Shown one piece after another: positions 24,525 through 39,539 of a DNA stretch of 64,000 nt; positions within the stretch are counted from its first letter, which is position 1, and the number at the start of each line of letters is the position of its first letter. Location of the stretch: contig CM043969.1 of the NCBI GenBank assembly GCA_014529385.2, positions 74,074,676-74,138,675 of the forward strand, given 5' to 3'. The position numbers and the translations under genes are program-made. The DNA is from Adiantum capillus-veneris. Its lineage: Eukaryota > Streptophyta > Polypodiopsida > Polypodiales > Pteridaceae. The notes under the pieces are model-generated. The model did not search any database. It had not been told where the DNA came from and worked only from the letters and a program-made list of their open reading frames with translations.

Positions 24525-25220
24525 ATGACGGAGGAAGGGAAGCTCAAGATCGAGAATTTCAATGACAAATACTACCAACATTGGAAGATGTAGATTGAAG
24601 ACTATCTCTACCAGAAGGACCTCTATTTACCACTAGACGGTCTTGCAAAGAAGCCCTCAACGATGGCAGATGAAGCATGGGTTGTCCTTGATCAAAAGGC
24701 ACTGGGAACAATCCGGTTAAGCTTTAGGTCAATGGTGGCCTTCAATGTTTTGGAGATGAAGATCACGGAGGACTTGATGAAGTCACTTGACGGCCTCTAT
24801 GAGAAACCATTGGCATCCAATAAGGTATTTCTCATGAAGCTCTTGTTCAATCTAAAGATGGCAGAGAATGGTTCAGTTTTGCAGAACACCTAAATGACTT
24901 TAACATCAACATAAGTCAACTTCAATTGGTGAAAATAAATTTTGATCACGAAGTGCAAGCTCTCCTATGCAAGTAAATGCAAAGGAGAAGCACAGGAGAA
25001 TCATCAAGTACTACACTGTCAATGGAAACAAGAGGAAACAAGAGGAGAATCATCAAATACTACACTGTCAATGGAAACAAGAAGAAGGCCTAAGGAGAGG
25101 TTCAAGAACCAAAAGAGGCATGATCGCTCCAAGTGGAGCAAGTCACACACAAATTTAGTTCTTGAATGTTGGAATTTTGGCAAGAAGAGCCACGTTAAGA
25201 AGGATTGCTGGTCCAAGAAC
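24525..25220 (+). pseudogene. Ty1/copia gag fragment
   Basis: After the primer site a frame reads KLKIENFNDKYYQHWKM, a stop, then EDYLYQKDLYLPLDG and LDQKALGTIRLS. This is the N-terminal gag (UBN2-type) signature of Ty1/copia elements. A degenerate zinc knuckle CWNFGKKSHVKKDC lies near 25.17 kb with its second Cys replaced by Phe. A near-perfect tandem duplication of about 50 bp sits at 24.99-25.09 kb. The frame ends where a gypsy-type integrase begins. Confidence 0.8.
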
Positions 25221-26163
25221 TCTTTATATCACAAATATTCAAGTACCACGGCTTGCCAATGTCCATAGTGTTGGATAGAGATCCTAGAATGACCAGTAAT
25301 TTTTGGAAGGGTCTCTTTGAGAATTTAGGTACAAGGCTAAACTTCTCTTCAGCCTATCATGCACAAACGGATGGCCAAAGTGAAATAGCTAACTTAACAA
25401 TTCTTGATCTACTAAAAGCTTATGTCACAGAAGTAGATCAAAAGTCCCAATGGGAGAAGTACTTACCTTTAGTGGAGTATGCTTACAATAACATTGTACA
25501 TAATTCCATGGGAAAAGCACATTTTGAGGTGATAGAGGGAAGATAAAAAAGTCCCCTACTACTCAAGGTACATGGGAAGATCTTCGCTACAGATGAATAT
25601 AGCCGAGACCTGCAAGAATATTTCCAAAAGATTAAGGATGCTATATCCATCTCTCAGCAAAGGCAAAAAGATGTCATTGATAAGCATGGAAGAGCCCTAG
25701 CCTTTAAATAAAATGATTGGGTCTTACTTAAGTTTCCCAAGGCTCGATTAAGCCACACTACGGGCAATAATCCTATGGGACACCAAAAGTACTATGCTAA
25801 GCCAGCAAAAAGGTACTATGGCCCCTTTCAAATTCTTAGGCCAATCAATGAGATGACCTATCAACTCAAGTTGCCCAACCATTGGCTCATACACAATGAT
25901 CTCCATGTGAGCCTACTAAAGCCTTACAAAGGAGAGCCACCTCAAGAAGCAACCATTGAAGACCACCGAAGATCAAGGACCAAGAAAAAGTGCTACAGCC
26001 TGAGTTCATTCTCCGATACAAAGACAAGGTATTACATGGCAATAAGACTATCCGACGATATCAAGTTTAACAATTATGCTTTTGAAGATTCTAGATGGAT
26101 GCAAGGCATACAATTAAAGGATAACCTAAACCTTGTCAATGCTTACAATGATTCCCTAGAGTA
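25190..26163 (+). pseudogene. Ty3/gypsy integrase, C-terminal part
   Basis: The frame encodes FKYHGLPMSIVLDRDPRM with the second core aspartate, AYHAQTDGQSEIANLTI with the Glu, a WEKYLPLVEYAYNN block and a tail [17 protein letters not shown] and [10 protein letters not shown]. These are Ty3/gypsy integrase motifs and do not belong with the copia gag just upstream. Two stops break it near 25.55 and 25.71 kb. An LTR-like start follows at 26507 after a short polypurine stretch. Confidence 0.85.
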
Positions 26164-26506
26164 AGCAAATGTAAATATGTATAAATGAACAAAGTTTTGT
26201 CTTATAAGACTCTCTCTTTCTCTATATTGTGCATAAATATTAATATGTATGCATGCTTAGGAGGTGTTGATATGCTTAAAGTGACCCATTTGTTTCTGGT
26301 CAAAATAACATTTACGGATAAGGATATAGCTCAAGTCTTCATGAAAGGTGTTTTCATGTATCATTGTTTACCTTGACGGATAATTTTTGATCCCGATAGA
26401 CAGCCTTATTCTTAGCTGAAAAAGATGCCACTTGGGAACGTGATGAAATTAGACTAAATTATCTAGATTTCATGTTGACGTGAGGACACCTCAAATTGTG
26501 GGAGTA

Positions 26507-27600
26507 TGTACAATCCCCAAATTTTGGGTCTCTTTTGAAAATAAGAAAAACAGATTCTAATGTCTGTTTTGTCAAATTTTTTATTTAAGATACTTGATTG
26601 ACAATATTGTAAGGTTATAAAGTTAAAAGCTAGGTCGTTTCCATGTTCCAGTAGGTTATACGGACGCTAGGTTCAATTCTATTAAAATATGATATTTTTA
26701 GTTTTTTAATGCTTTTAGGTTCTTTTTTGCAAAAAAGCAAGGTCCGATCCTTAACCTACGTGTTTTGAGAAAGCTATGATTCAATTTTATAAAAAACTGC
26801 TTTTTGAGTGCTTTTCATGATTTTTAGTGCTTTTAGTGAAAAATGAGTCCGCTTTTTTATTCCAGTGGGACAAGGGGAACCCGTGGTTCAATTTTAGAAA
26901 ATTTCTTTTTTTTTTCTTTTTATACTATTTTTAGCTATCTTGCTTTTTAGAATGTTTGAAAAGCAATGTGCTTTTTAGGATGATCTAAACATAAAACTAT
27001 TAATTTTAGTTTCCGTCGGATTTAAAAATGACCACCCGGAGAAAACACGGGACTAAACGAGATTTTTATAAGAATTATTTTTAGCAAAAGCAGTACCGTA
27101 AATACGCTGGGATAGTACGAGAAAGTCATAACTATGTCGGGACATAACGATGTGGCATAGCCTAGCCAAAGTTCCATTAGTTGGCCGGATAATGTTCAAT
27201 TGATCAATTTTACTGTAAACCTGGCTGAAAAACTAGCACTAGTTTTTGGCTTGGGCATCACTCCGGCTTGATGTAGTGCCTATAAATTGGCACAGGGAGT
27301 CCTCAGTTTTCAGTGCCGTCTGTTGCATCTACTACTGCAAGGCAATACTTACCTATTATACGGAGTGGTGCAAGCGCTTCATCAGCATCTCCATAAGCTC
27401 TTTTCTCTCGCTTATGGGACGAAGAAGAAGAAGAAGAAGAAAAAGAAGAAGAAGGATACTCTCTCTCTACCTACTTACTATCTCCTCTCTCTTTTCAAGG
27501 TGTAAGCTCTCGCGGTGAACACCTCTAAGTAGCTCTCATCTCCGCTCGCTTTCGGAAAAGCAAGAAGCCTTTCGACCGCCCTTAATCAATTCTAAATCAT
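26507..27600 (+). repeat. probable 3' LTR of the gypsy element
   Basis: TGTACAATCCCC follows ATTGTGGGAGTA, a plausible polypurine tract and LTR start downstream of the integrase. A TATA box (CCTATAAATTGG) lies at about 27280, followed by a (GAA)n run at 27.42-27.46 kb and a CT run. I could not locate the right end; the LTR may extend well past 27.6 kb, as in long-LTR gypsy families. Confidence 0.5.
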
Positions 27601-28887
27601 GATGAGAAACTCTAAACTCCATAGCCATCATCTCTCTCTCTCTCTATGTCATTTTTCTGAGTAGATACCCTCTCAGTGATTGTTTTTTCATATACATGTG
27701 CATGTATGGTTTTTCCAAGTACGTTTGAAGTTTCCCCATGATTATTTTATCATGTTTAATACACTGATTTATGTACACAATGTGTTTATGATCACGTGCA
27801 TGCATAAAAAGTGCTTTTTGTTTTACATCATAGAAGCGGTAGTAACACTTTTTTGGTCATAACTCACAAACCGTTATGAATCAGCCCCAACCCTTTTATA
27901 AAAAAAAACATCATTTAAAACATTTTCTCTCTTAGGTGTCATGTGAAAATCATGCACGAGCTAAGAGATATGGTAAAAAACAGCTTGCTGCCCACTGCAC
28001 AGTCAAAATTGTGGACCTCGGGCTCCTTGGAGAACCACTATATAGATTCACCGGTTAGGCAAACACAGTTATACAATTAAAAATCTTGATTAAACTTGAA
28101 GATAAATGTATTTAGGTCTCCATTATCACCTTGGATATGCGTGTTATTCATCATTCCATAACTAGTTTTACCTACGCGTGTAGGGGTGCTAGGGGGAGTA
28201 CCATATAATGTCATGAGTTAACCGAGCCATTTATGTATGATTTATGGTTTATTTAGTGATTTTATTTCAAGTATTAGATGTCCATAAACTCATGTGAGGT
28301 TATATGGTTAGTCAACCCGAATCGCACATGCAGATATGAATAAAGCGTCTTTCTTTATGTGTTACCATTTATTGTATGAGTATCATATGGGTAAAGTGAT
28401 GTGATAGAGTGTTAGTCTGTATTATGGAGCTGATCTTGATGCATTGGTTTGAGGCCAAACACTTTCATTTTCATGTTATGTATGAATAAACGGCTTTCTT
28501 TATGTGTTACCGTTTGTTGTATGAGTATCATATGGGTAAAGTGATGTGATAGAGTGTTAGTCTATATTATGGAGTTGATCTTGATGCATTGATTTGAGGC
28601 CAAACAATTTCATTTTCATGTTATGTATGCTTCCAAAAATGATAAAAAAGTTGTTTTTTGCATATGTGTGAAGTTTATGGTAGACCTACGGATCGGAGCT
28701 ATTTTGCATCATGTTTATGGTGATGGAATGATATGATATGATGTATGGAACCTTATGGATAGTGTGGATGCCTCATATGCATGGGGATGATTTCTTTCTA
28801 GTCAAAACTAGCCATATGTGCTAGAGGGGTGTGTTAAGTATGGAGCTTGATTTACCCTTGTAATTTTGTGTGGTAAAAGCGCACATT
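27601..28887. other. non-coding DNA, possibly LTR continuation
   Basis: No coding frame is credible here. It holds a tandem duplication at 28.34-28.63 kb. The sequence resumes in similar style after the LTR at 28.89-29.60 kb, consistent with that LTR having inserted into a longer repeat. Confidence 0.4.
28335..28625. repeat. two-copy tandem duplication, 146-bp unit
   Basis: Units 28335-28480 and 28481-28625 both begin TATGAATAAA and end CATGTTATG. They differ at only a few positions. Confidence 0.9.
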
Positions 28888-29597
28888 TGTAAGGCCCCCA
28901 TTATGAGGAGAAGCCATCGTGCGTGAAGGAAAATCACTCACCGGAAACCAAAATTTTCACGGACAAGAATCAGGGGCAACTTTAGAGGCCCCGAGATTTT
29001 TTTTCGCCGGAATATTATGGCCGGACGGCGGCCGGAAAGTGGTCGGAAAACAACCGGTCGGTTGGCCGGTGGCCGGTAGTCAATGGCCGATGCCCGGTGG
29101 TCGGAAGTCAATGGCCGGTGGCCTGTGGTCGGAAGTCAATGGCCGGTGGCTGAATTCAAAAGCGGACTTGTCTTCTCAAGGGCGGCCACACATGGGCGGA
29201 TTGGCGGGTCCGATTTGGACTTATTCGCACAAGGGCGGCTACACATGGCTGTCTCTCATTAGAGAGGGCAGCCCTTTTGGCCTATAAAAGGAGGCCATTT
29301 CTACACACATTTCACAGTGTGAAGTTGATGCAACAAGGTGAGTGTGAGGTGGTGAGAGTGAAGCAAGGCGGGAGCTCTATCAAGGGTTTAATCCCTTTGT
29401 AAACTACTTCTTCTTTTGAAGTGCTAAAGCCATTGAGTGGCTGCTTTCCCGTGGACGTAGCCCACATTGGGTGAACCATGTATATCGTGTGTAATCTCTC
29501 TCTCTCTCTACTCTATAATCTCTTGTGTGTGAAATCTATCTCTCTCCATTAAGTAATCTACTCAAAAATCTATTTAGCTACGTCTTATTTTCTTACA
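28888..29597 (+). repeat. second LTR related to the one at 23.9 kb, with GC-rich insert
   Basis: It starts TGTAAGGCCCC and ends TTTTCTTACA. From about 29.2 kb it matches the LTR at 24.05-24.45 kb closely, including CCTATAAAAGGAGGCC. Its first half differs and contains a minisatellite of GGCCGGTGGC and GGTCGGAAGTC units (29.02-29.16 kb). No target duplication was found (ACATT left, AGGTG right). It may be a solo LTR. Confidence 0.7.
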
Positions 29598-32055
29598 AGG
29601 TGAAGTGCAGATATGATGCATCAACTTTGCATGGTTAGATGTTGTCAAAATTTGCTTTTTATGTCATGTTTAGTTGATTGCCATACTTATTTTATGCATA
29701 AAAAGATCATGTATTAAGAGCCATGTGTGTGGAGTCCAATTGACTATTGCAGTGGATACGTCAAACTCCAAGTGTGGGAGTTGGTTTAGAGTGAATATGG
29801 TTTGTGGATAAGGGCCGAGGTCCCTCATAGATTATGATTGTGATTTTATGGTGGAAGTTGGTGTGGCTCTTTTTTGTTTTGGATATGGTTATGCTGCCAA
29901 AAGTTTCGCCATGTTATGTTCTAAAGTGGTTATGTAGGATTGGTTGTGTCTCACTTGAGCTGGGTGGAGTTCTCACACGTGTGATGTGATTGGATTATGG
30001 TTTTTAGATTTGGGATTAGATCATGAAGTGGTTTTGATGGTTTATTGTAGACATGTAAGGGTAGAGACCCTGTACAGTGTACCTTCTTGAAAAAGATTGT
30101 TTATGAATTTTTCTATTGTGATTATACTCACATGTTACGTTTCTTATGGAAGCATCGCTATAAGACTAGGATCACCTACATCGCTTAGCCTTAGATAAAA
30201 GGGTCATTGACCTGGGGCTTTGCTAGATCGGGGGTGTTGCGTAGGTCTTCTTCTTTTTTGTTTGGCTCATCTATATACAATTAGTGCATCAGGGGTTGAA
30301 TGACCTACACGGCTAGCGCATCAAGGATTTTGCCTTGGCTTTGCCTAAACACTCAATGCTAGGCAGCGAAGAGGTGTGGCACCTAAACTTGTATGGTTGG
30401 TGTTGATACCCTACTATGTACTAGTACTTGGGATCCTTTTAGAGCTTGAGTTCATGGAGGGAGGCAAAGTGGACTCAGCCTATGTCTGGCTCACGTAGGT
30501 TGGAGGTGTTCTGGCTCACTCATGATGAAGTGAAATTCTCTCTAACCATAGTAGAGCGAAAGTGGATGGGTGGACCGGTTGATCCCTACACAGGGTCCGG
30601 TGCTCTGCTAGTTATTTTGTCATATAATTTTTGATGTTATGGTAAATCAAAATTTTTTAATTGCAAAAATATATGGTTTCTTCACTAGATTCTTTCTCTC
30701 TCTCTCTTCCCGCAATGCGGTGTACACATTTATTCACCCTCCACAGTTTTATTTTGTTCTTGAGTATGCTTTCATTCATAACACCCATTTAGGGGTAGCA
30801 CTAGTCGCTACATGCCTTTGGATGCAATCCGAATCATGGCCTAGACTCCATGCTTGGTCAAGCATTGATAACTACTCCCCTCTGCAAAAGCTTGCACAAT
30901 TTTGATGTATATTGAAAATCATATAAAGGTGTAAATTGTTATATTCTGTGTGATAGTAGAAATGTATGCTTAAGGTGGTTTCTTAGGCTTGAAGGGCTCC
31001 ATGAGGGCCCAATCAAGATAGTTGAGTGAGGTGTCCAAGATGGCAGGAATATGTGGTAGAGTGTGTTTTTTGGGGTGTTTTGCAAACCAGTACAGATGGC
31101 TCCTCAAACAGAGCTAGTGTGAGAAAGATATTCTAGTTCAAGGCTAGAAGGCTTTGCAAATCCCCGATGGATAGGGCAAGTGGAGGTGGATGGTCATAGA
31201 TGATGTTAGTGGATGGGCTTGAAATCCTTTTGTGGTGCACACCAGCCTTCTGAGATCATCAACTTGTGTTCAAATGGGCAAGTTATGGCATGTTGAAGAT
31301 TTGTAGGGGGCCAGTTATGTGGTACCTTGAATTCCTTGATAGGCATGCCATCTGGAGTTTGTTTGGACTTGACAAAGTTTCCAAAAGCAGCATGGAGTGT
31401 GTGGAGTTGGCCACATCCGATGGCTCATTGATCAAAGTCACAATCATTGAGATATAACTAGCTAAATGTGGGCATAATTACTAGAGAGACGGTGCCATGT
31501 GCTTTTTTGTTGTTTTCAGTGCATTCATTTGAGGTCCTAGGAGCTTCAAAATGTGGAAGGAATTGGTGGGACCAAAGCCGGAAAAGTGGGCTATTTGTGC
31601 ATTTTTCTAGAATGGCCATTGGATCCTTGAGCAGTGAGAGAAAGCAGTCCCAACCTGGTGCAAGAAGTAGTTTTTTTGAAAGCTTTTTGGGGGATTTTAT
31701 GAGTCTCTTAGAGGGGTGTGAGCCATTGGGCTTCCATGTGGCACCCATATAGTCCCGAGAATATCCAACATTGGGGTCTTAAAGGGCATGTATATAGTGT
31801 GGAAAGTGACCTCTATTGTATGAAAATCATGGAAGGAAGGGGAAATCCTCCCTTAGTGGCTATGGTGGAGTTCCATATGCTCTTCGCGTAGTAGTTTAGC
31901 GGGCTATGGTGGCGGTTTTGTGTAAGAAGGTGGCAGCCACCATCCTACAGTGTTGTTCAAAAGTTGATGATGTGGCAGGTCCATACAGGCTGTTTCCCAT
32001 GGCCCTAAGGGCCCAATGTTTTTATTGAAGGAAAAGAAAAAAGGTCCCACCTCTC
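29598..32055. other. non-coding DNA without recognised genes
   Basis: Short frames occur on both strands, for example overlapping 94- to 96-codon frames at 31.46-31.75 kb, but none has recognisable motifs or collinear support. The style resembles the sequence left of the LTR at 28.9 kb. I see nothing further. Confidence 0.4.
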
Positions 32056-32058
32056 ACT

Positions 32059-32059
<1 letters not shown>

Positions 32060-32104
<45 letters not shown>
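32060..32104. repeat. (AC)n microsatellite
   Basis: A perfect dinucleotide run of about 22 units. Confidence 0.98.
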
Positions 32105-32106
<2 letters not shown>

Positions 32107-32209
32107 TATCACTAATGTAAAGTAAAGAGGGGGTTAATTTGAAGACGGATTCCAAGGAGGTGCCATAGAGGGAGAGTGATTGTGTGAGTCCAAGGGTTGA
32201 GCTCCAAAG

Positions 32210-34485
<2,276 letters not shown>

Positions 34486-34515
<30 letters not shown>
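34486..34515. repeat. poly-T / poly-G run
   Basis: About ten T are followed by about twenty G. Such a run is prone to assembly and sequencing error. Confidence 0.95.
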
Positions 34516-34634
34516 ATTTGAATTCAAATAAACAAGTCATTTTGCCTGTTTGAATTCAAAATATGTCCTTTGATTGCTTTCTTAATACTAGAGGGTTGGC
34601 TTAGTTAAACTGCCACATAAAGAGGCCATAGGAT

Positions 34635-34777
34635 GAGTATAAATACATTTTGGGCTATATATATACATCCTATGATAAGTATATATAGGCCACGATAAGT
34701 ATATATAGGATGTATATATACTCACCTTTTTGCTCATCATAGGATGTATATATATAGCCCAAAATGTATTTATACTC
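34635..34777. repeat. inverted repeat, 41-bp perfect arms
   Basis: Positions 34635-34675 and 34737-34777 are perfect reverse complements (left arm starts GAGTATAAATAC, right arm ends GTATTTATACTC), with a loop of about 61 bp. Confidence 0.92.
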
Positions 34778-34833
34778 ACCTTTTTGCTCATCATAGGCCA
34801 CGATAAGTATATATAGGATGTATATATATAGCA

Positions 34834-35424
34834 CTTTGTTTCACCTACATAGGACACCCTATGGCCCCTAAGTCCATAGGATGCATGAAACACCTATATA
34901 TAGCACCTATGGCCCTAAGTCCATAAGATGTATATATAATCATGAAATACCTATATATAGCACCCTATGGCCCATAGTCCATATGATGTATATATACTCA
35001 TCACAAAACACGTATATATAGAACCCTATGTCCCTACGTCCATAGGGTCTATATATACTCGTGAGCACCTACATATAACATCTCATGGAATTCACTCCAT
35101 AGGATGTATTGATACTCATCATGAAACACCTAGGGATGTATATATACTCACCTTTTTGCTCATCATAGGTCACGATATATAAAGTCACCATTTTGCTCAT
35201 CATAGGCCATGATAAGTATATATAGACCCTATGGACGTAGGGACATAGGGTTCTATATATACATGTTTTGACAAGTATATATACATCATATGGACTATGG
35301 GCCATAGGATGTTTCATGATTGTATATACATCTTATGGACTTAGTCCATAGGTGCTATATATAGGTGTTTCATGCATCCTATAGACTTAGGGCCATAGGG
35401 TGTCCTATGTAGGTGAAACAAATG
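34834..35424. repeat. foldback element, arms of about 210 bp
   Basis: The left arm (about 34834-35058) and right arm (about 35214-35424) are imperfect reverse complements over almost their whole length. Both contain the sequence of boxes GTTTCACCTACATAGGACA, CCTATGGCCC, ATATATAGCACC and GTCCATAGGGTC in mirrored order. The spacer is about 155 bp. A transcript would form a long hairpin. It may be a foldback transposon or a MITE cluster. No ORF is present. Confidence 0.85.
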
Positions 35425-36388
35425 GTGTCACATAACCATGACCCAAGGTCTATAGGGGGCCAAGAAGGGCATCAAAATGCTCTTTGCCAGTCATCACAAA
35501 GAGAGACCCATGGACCCAGGTCAATGTGCTCATGCTGCATGTGCAAATATGTCCACATTTTCTCCCATAATTGTATGTTTGTGTTGTATGTGTGATATAC
35601 GTTCATATGGAAAATCTACTCTTGTAAAATCTTAAAATGTTTTAAAAAAGGTGTAAAAGGTGCAAGTGAGAGCTTTCCAACATATTTGGGGGGGTACATA
35701 AGAGTTACACGCTTGAATATACATGTGAAATTGTATCGCGAGTGAAATAAATAAGGAGTACACATATTTAAAGAATAGATGTGCACCTGTATAATCGCAT
35801 GCACATATATATACATAATTTTTTTTGAAGAGATGTATATTTTCTTAAATAAATATACATCTATGTTGCACATTTGAGTGAATTTTCATGCCGCACATTC
35901 AAATCTAAATGAAAACCAATGTATCAAAAATTATCAAAAAGTATGAAATTTTAAAAAAAAATCTAAAATTTTTGAAAATTTTGACAAAAATTACAATTCT
36001 CAGGGTTGCCCCAAACTTTCCTATAATGGGTTTTCAAGCACCTTGATCAATATCAGGCAAAAAAATAGCACACATTTTTTGAGCCAATTTTTTAAATTCT
36101 GGGTAGCTTTAGTGTTTTCTTTTTTACTATGCAAGTTTGGCCCTGGGGTCCGAATTTACTTCATGGGTATCTTTCCACTTGTAGTGTCAAGATATGGATG
36201 CTAACAAAACCTTGCACCATCTTTTTCAAAAACCCAATTTTTTTAAAAAAAAATCTCTAAAAAATTCCAAGCCAATGAGGTATGTCCCATCGTGAGAAAA
36301 TGCCTAAAACTCTAGCAATTATACTTATAATGGTTGAAGCATGTGAACAACCCCAAAATTCAAAATTTGAATTTTGAATCCTAAACTA

Positions 36389-36392
<4 letters not shown>
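35425..36392. other. AT-rich non-coding DNA
   Basis: No coding frame or named repeat. The stretch 35.9-36.3 kb is very AT-rich with many A and T runs. Confidence 0.5.

Positions 36393-36476
<84 letters not shown>
36393..36476. repeat. (CT)n microsatellite
   Basis: About 40 CT units, nearly perfect. Confidence 0.98.
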
Positions 36477-36479
<3 letters not shown>

Positions 36480-36831
36480 ACAAAGCTACCTGCACAAAGG
36501 TCGGGTTTCCTCTCTTCCTTCCTACACACACAAAGCCGCCATCGCCATCCTCATTGTCCATGTCACCATTGCGAAGCTAGCGCTCTCATTACATAGACCC
36601 TTCGCACAAATTTGGATGCAATCGTGGTCGCTTCCTCTAACACAAAGATTTACAACTGTGTCACTATCATCGCTACTCTCCCCGCGTCTCTTATCCTTTC
36701 TTTTACTTGCACAAATCTGTGTTCATAGATTGGTGCACAAATCTCTCTTCATCTCATACGCACACTTGCCCTCGTTTTTTATGACTCTCTTGGCCTCCCT
36801 CCCCCGTGCTACATTGAGCTTTCTTGCCCAT

Positions 36832-36863
36832 GCTGAAATCAAGGGATGGTGGTACAAAATTGG
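36832..36863 (+). repeat. left terminal inverted repeat
   Basis: It begins GCTGAAA and has the core GGATGGTGGTACAAAA. Against the reverse complement of 50122-50153 it matches 28 of 32 positions, with no gaps. Similarity stops sharply on both sides. Confidence 0.85.
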
Positions 36864-37071
36864 TTGTCCTTGACACCACCTAGGCTTGGTGGGTGTGGTA
36901 AGGAGAATCAGACCCAAGTAAAAGATGCAAAATTGAACAAAAAGGAGAAAAAATAAAATCAATTTCTTGGAGGCTTTATAATTTACTCTACTTTATTCTT
37001 TTTTCCTGAAACGGGTTATAACAGATAAAGGACGTGGGTGCAAGAAGTGGGGAAGGAGATTCGACTGGCTC

Positions 37072-37304
<233 letters not shown>

Positions 37305-38117
37305 CCTCTCCCACCATACAGCCATGGCAGCTCAGGCCAGTACCATATCTTCAGAGATGATGATGGATACTGAGCGTGATTCCTTCACCTATCTCGAGTC
37401 AGGGGTACCTGCATCTACAGAGGGTGCTATGATGGAAACCACGAGCATTCATGAACCTGTCAGCAACCAAGTATTTTTGCGGACTATTGGGCACAAAAGA
37501 AGCGTGAGCAATGACACAAGGAGCGCAACCCTGCTAAGAGAGCTAAACTTGCTACAACTAGATCAAGGAACAATATATGCAAAGCCATGGCTAGATGTTG
37601 GTGTCGGCAGACCCAAGGACTAACAACACTAGAACAACAAAAAATCCTAGAGCAGCTCATGCATCATCAGCCATTTTCCAAGTTGAGGAGTTCGGATGTG
37701 CAATCGAGTCTTCTTTCCGACGTTCGCAACACATTGACTCAGCTGAAAGTGCCCCACTCTTCAACTGAGCTTTTTGTGAAGAGAACCTCTTTGACGATGA
37801 TACTGAACAATGGTGATCAGAGCATAACCACTATGAACCAGTCCAAAATTGATGCTGCCTTGGGTGTTCATCGACGTAATATAGCGGCAGCAAGCAGTTG
37901 ACTGGGAATGAAAGATGAGGATGAAGTGTTGCCACTTAGTGCTTGTCACAGACAGTTGCCTCTGCATACAAGTATCACAATTGAAACTAGAGATTTGGTG
38001 GCCGCTTTTTGGAAATCCGAGACAAGAGTTTCTCCTAACAAAAAGGATATCTGTAAGCACAGGATTGAGGCAAAATGTGTCATCAAACATCCCATACATC
38101 TTCTAGATGATTCTCAG

Positions 38118-39539
38118 GTAATATGTGTTGCCCACACTGTAATCCTTGCTCGCCTTTTTACTTTTGGATTAACACAGAATACCACAACTTGTTAGCCAAC
38201 AATCATCGTACGAATACTCAGCTCCATAGTACCATTTCCAGCATGCCAAAATTTGACCAATTCCCAACATGCCAAACCTGGTATCATTCTGGTACCAATT
38301 CCTACCTTAGTAGTACCCAATTTGAAGCTTCTCTAGATTCTGAATAGTACCAAACAGATGCATAGTACCATTGTTTGGTAGAAATGATCCAAAGTAAAGA
38401 TACACAGTCCCAATTAGGTACTTTTTTGTATCTGGAAAGTTGTTATTTTGGAACTATGGATCCATTTTGTAGCTTTGCAGTATACAAAAAAGTACCCAAA
38501 TTGGTACTAGGTTTCCAAATTAGTACTATGCAAGGTACAGACATGTACCCACTTTGGCACTAGGGATCCTGTTTGATACTGTGAATTTAGGCTGGTACTA
38601 TGCAATGTACAGAATTTGGTACTAGGGATACTGTTTGATACTATGAATTCAGGCTGGTACTATGCAATGTACAGGATTTGGTACTAGGGATCCTTTTTGG
38701 TACTATGAATTCAAGCTAGTACTATGCAATGTACACTATTTGGTACTAGGGATCCTTTTTGGTATTATGAATTCAAGATAGTACTATGCAATGTACTGGA
38801 TTTGGTACTAGGGATCCTTTTTGGTACTATGAATTCAAGCTAGTACTATGCAATATACAATATTTGGTACTAATGATCCTTTTGGGTACTATGAATTTAG
38901 GCTGGTACCATGCAATGTAGGAAATTTGGTAATGGGGATCATGTTTGGTACTATGAATTCAGGCAGGTACCATGCAATGTACAGAATTTGGTATTAGGGA
39001 TCCTATTTGGTACTAGGTTTGGTACTATGAATTCAGGTTGGTACCATGCAACGTATAGAATTTGGTACTAAAGATCCTGCTTGGTACTATGAACTCAGGC
39101 TAGTACCATGCAATGTACGAAACTTGGTACTAGGGATCCTGTTTGGTACTCTGAATTCAGGCTGGTACCATGCAATGTACAAAATTTGGTAGTAGGGACC
39201 CTGTTTTGTACTATGGATTCGGTTGGTACTATGCAATGTACATAATTTGGTACTATGGACCCTGCTTGGTCCTATGAATACAGGCTGGTTCTATGCAATG
39301 TACAGAAATGTACCCACTTTGGTACTATGAATCTAGTTTGGTACTATCAATCCAGTTTGGTGCTTTTCTGCACTTAATTTGGTACTATAGCATGAAATCT
39401 GGCAATACAGTGCCAAATTTGGTATTTTAGAATGAGTTGGTGGTTTACATTGTTAATTTTGGTACTGTAAACTACTTTGGTGCTTTGTTGTTTTATAGTA
39501 ATATTCTGAGTTCTAATGTGGATCAAATTTTGTATATAG
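38118..39539 (+). other. gene A intron 1
   Basis: The intron is 1,422 bp with GTAATA at its 5' end and TATATAG at its 3' end. Joining the flanks continues the reading frame without a stop and links two parts of one protein. Most of it is a minisatellite. Confidence 0.75.
38460..39380 (+). repeat. TTTGGTACT minisatellite in gene A intron
   Basis: About a dozen imperfect tandem units of roughly 60-72 bp. A typical unit has the boxes TTTGGTACTATGAATTCAGG, CTGGTACCATGCAATGTACA and TTTGGTACTAGGGATCC. The TTTGGTAC box points in the sense direction of gene A. A few opposite copies (GTACCAAA) lie before the array at 38.3-38.4 kb. Confidence 0.93.

Noticed and set aside
31458-31752. Overlapping 94- to 96-codon frames on both strands
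   Set aside because: No recognisable motif, no neighbouring exons and no second copy; most likely chance.
34834-35424. MicroRNA precursor in the foldback
   Set aside because: The arms are far longer than typical and repetitive; nothing singles out a mature miRNA. A small-RNA source remains possible.
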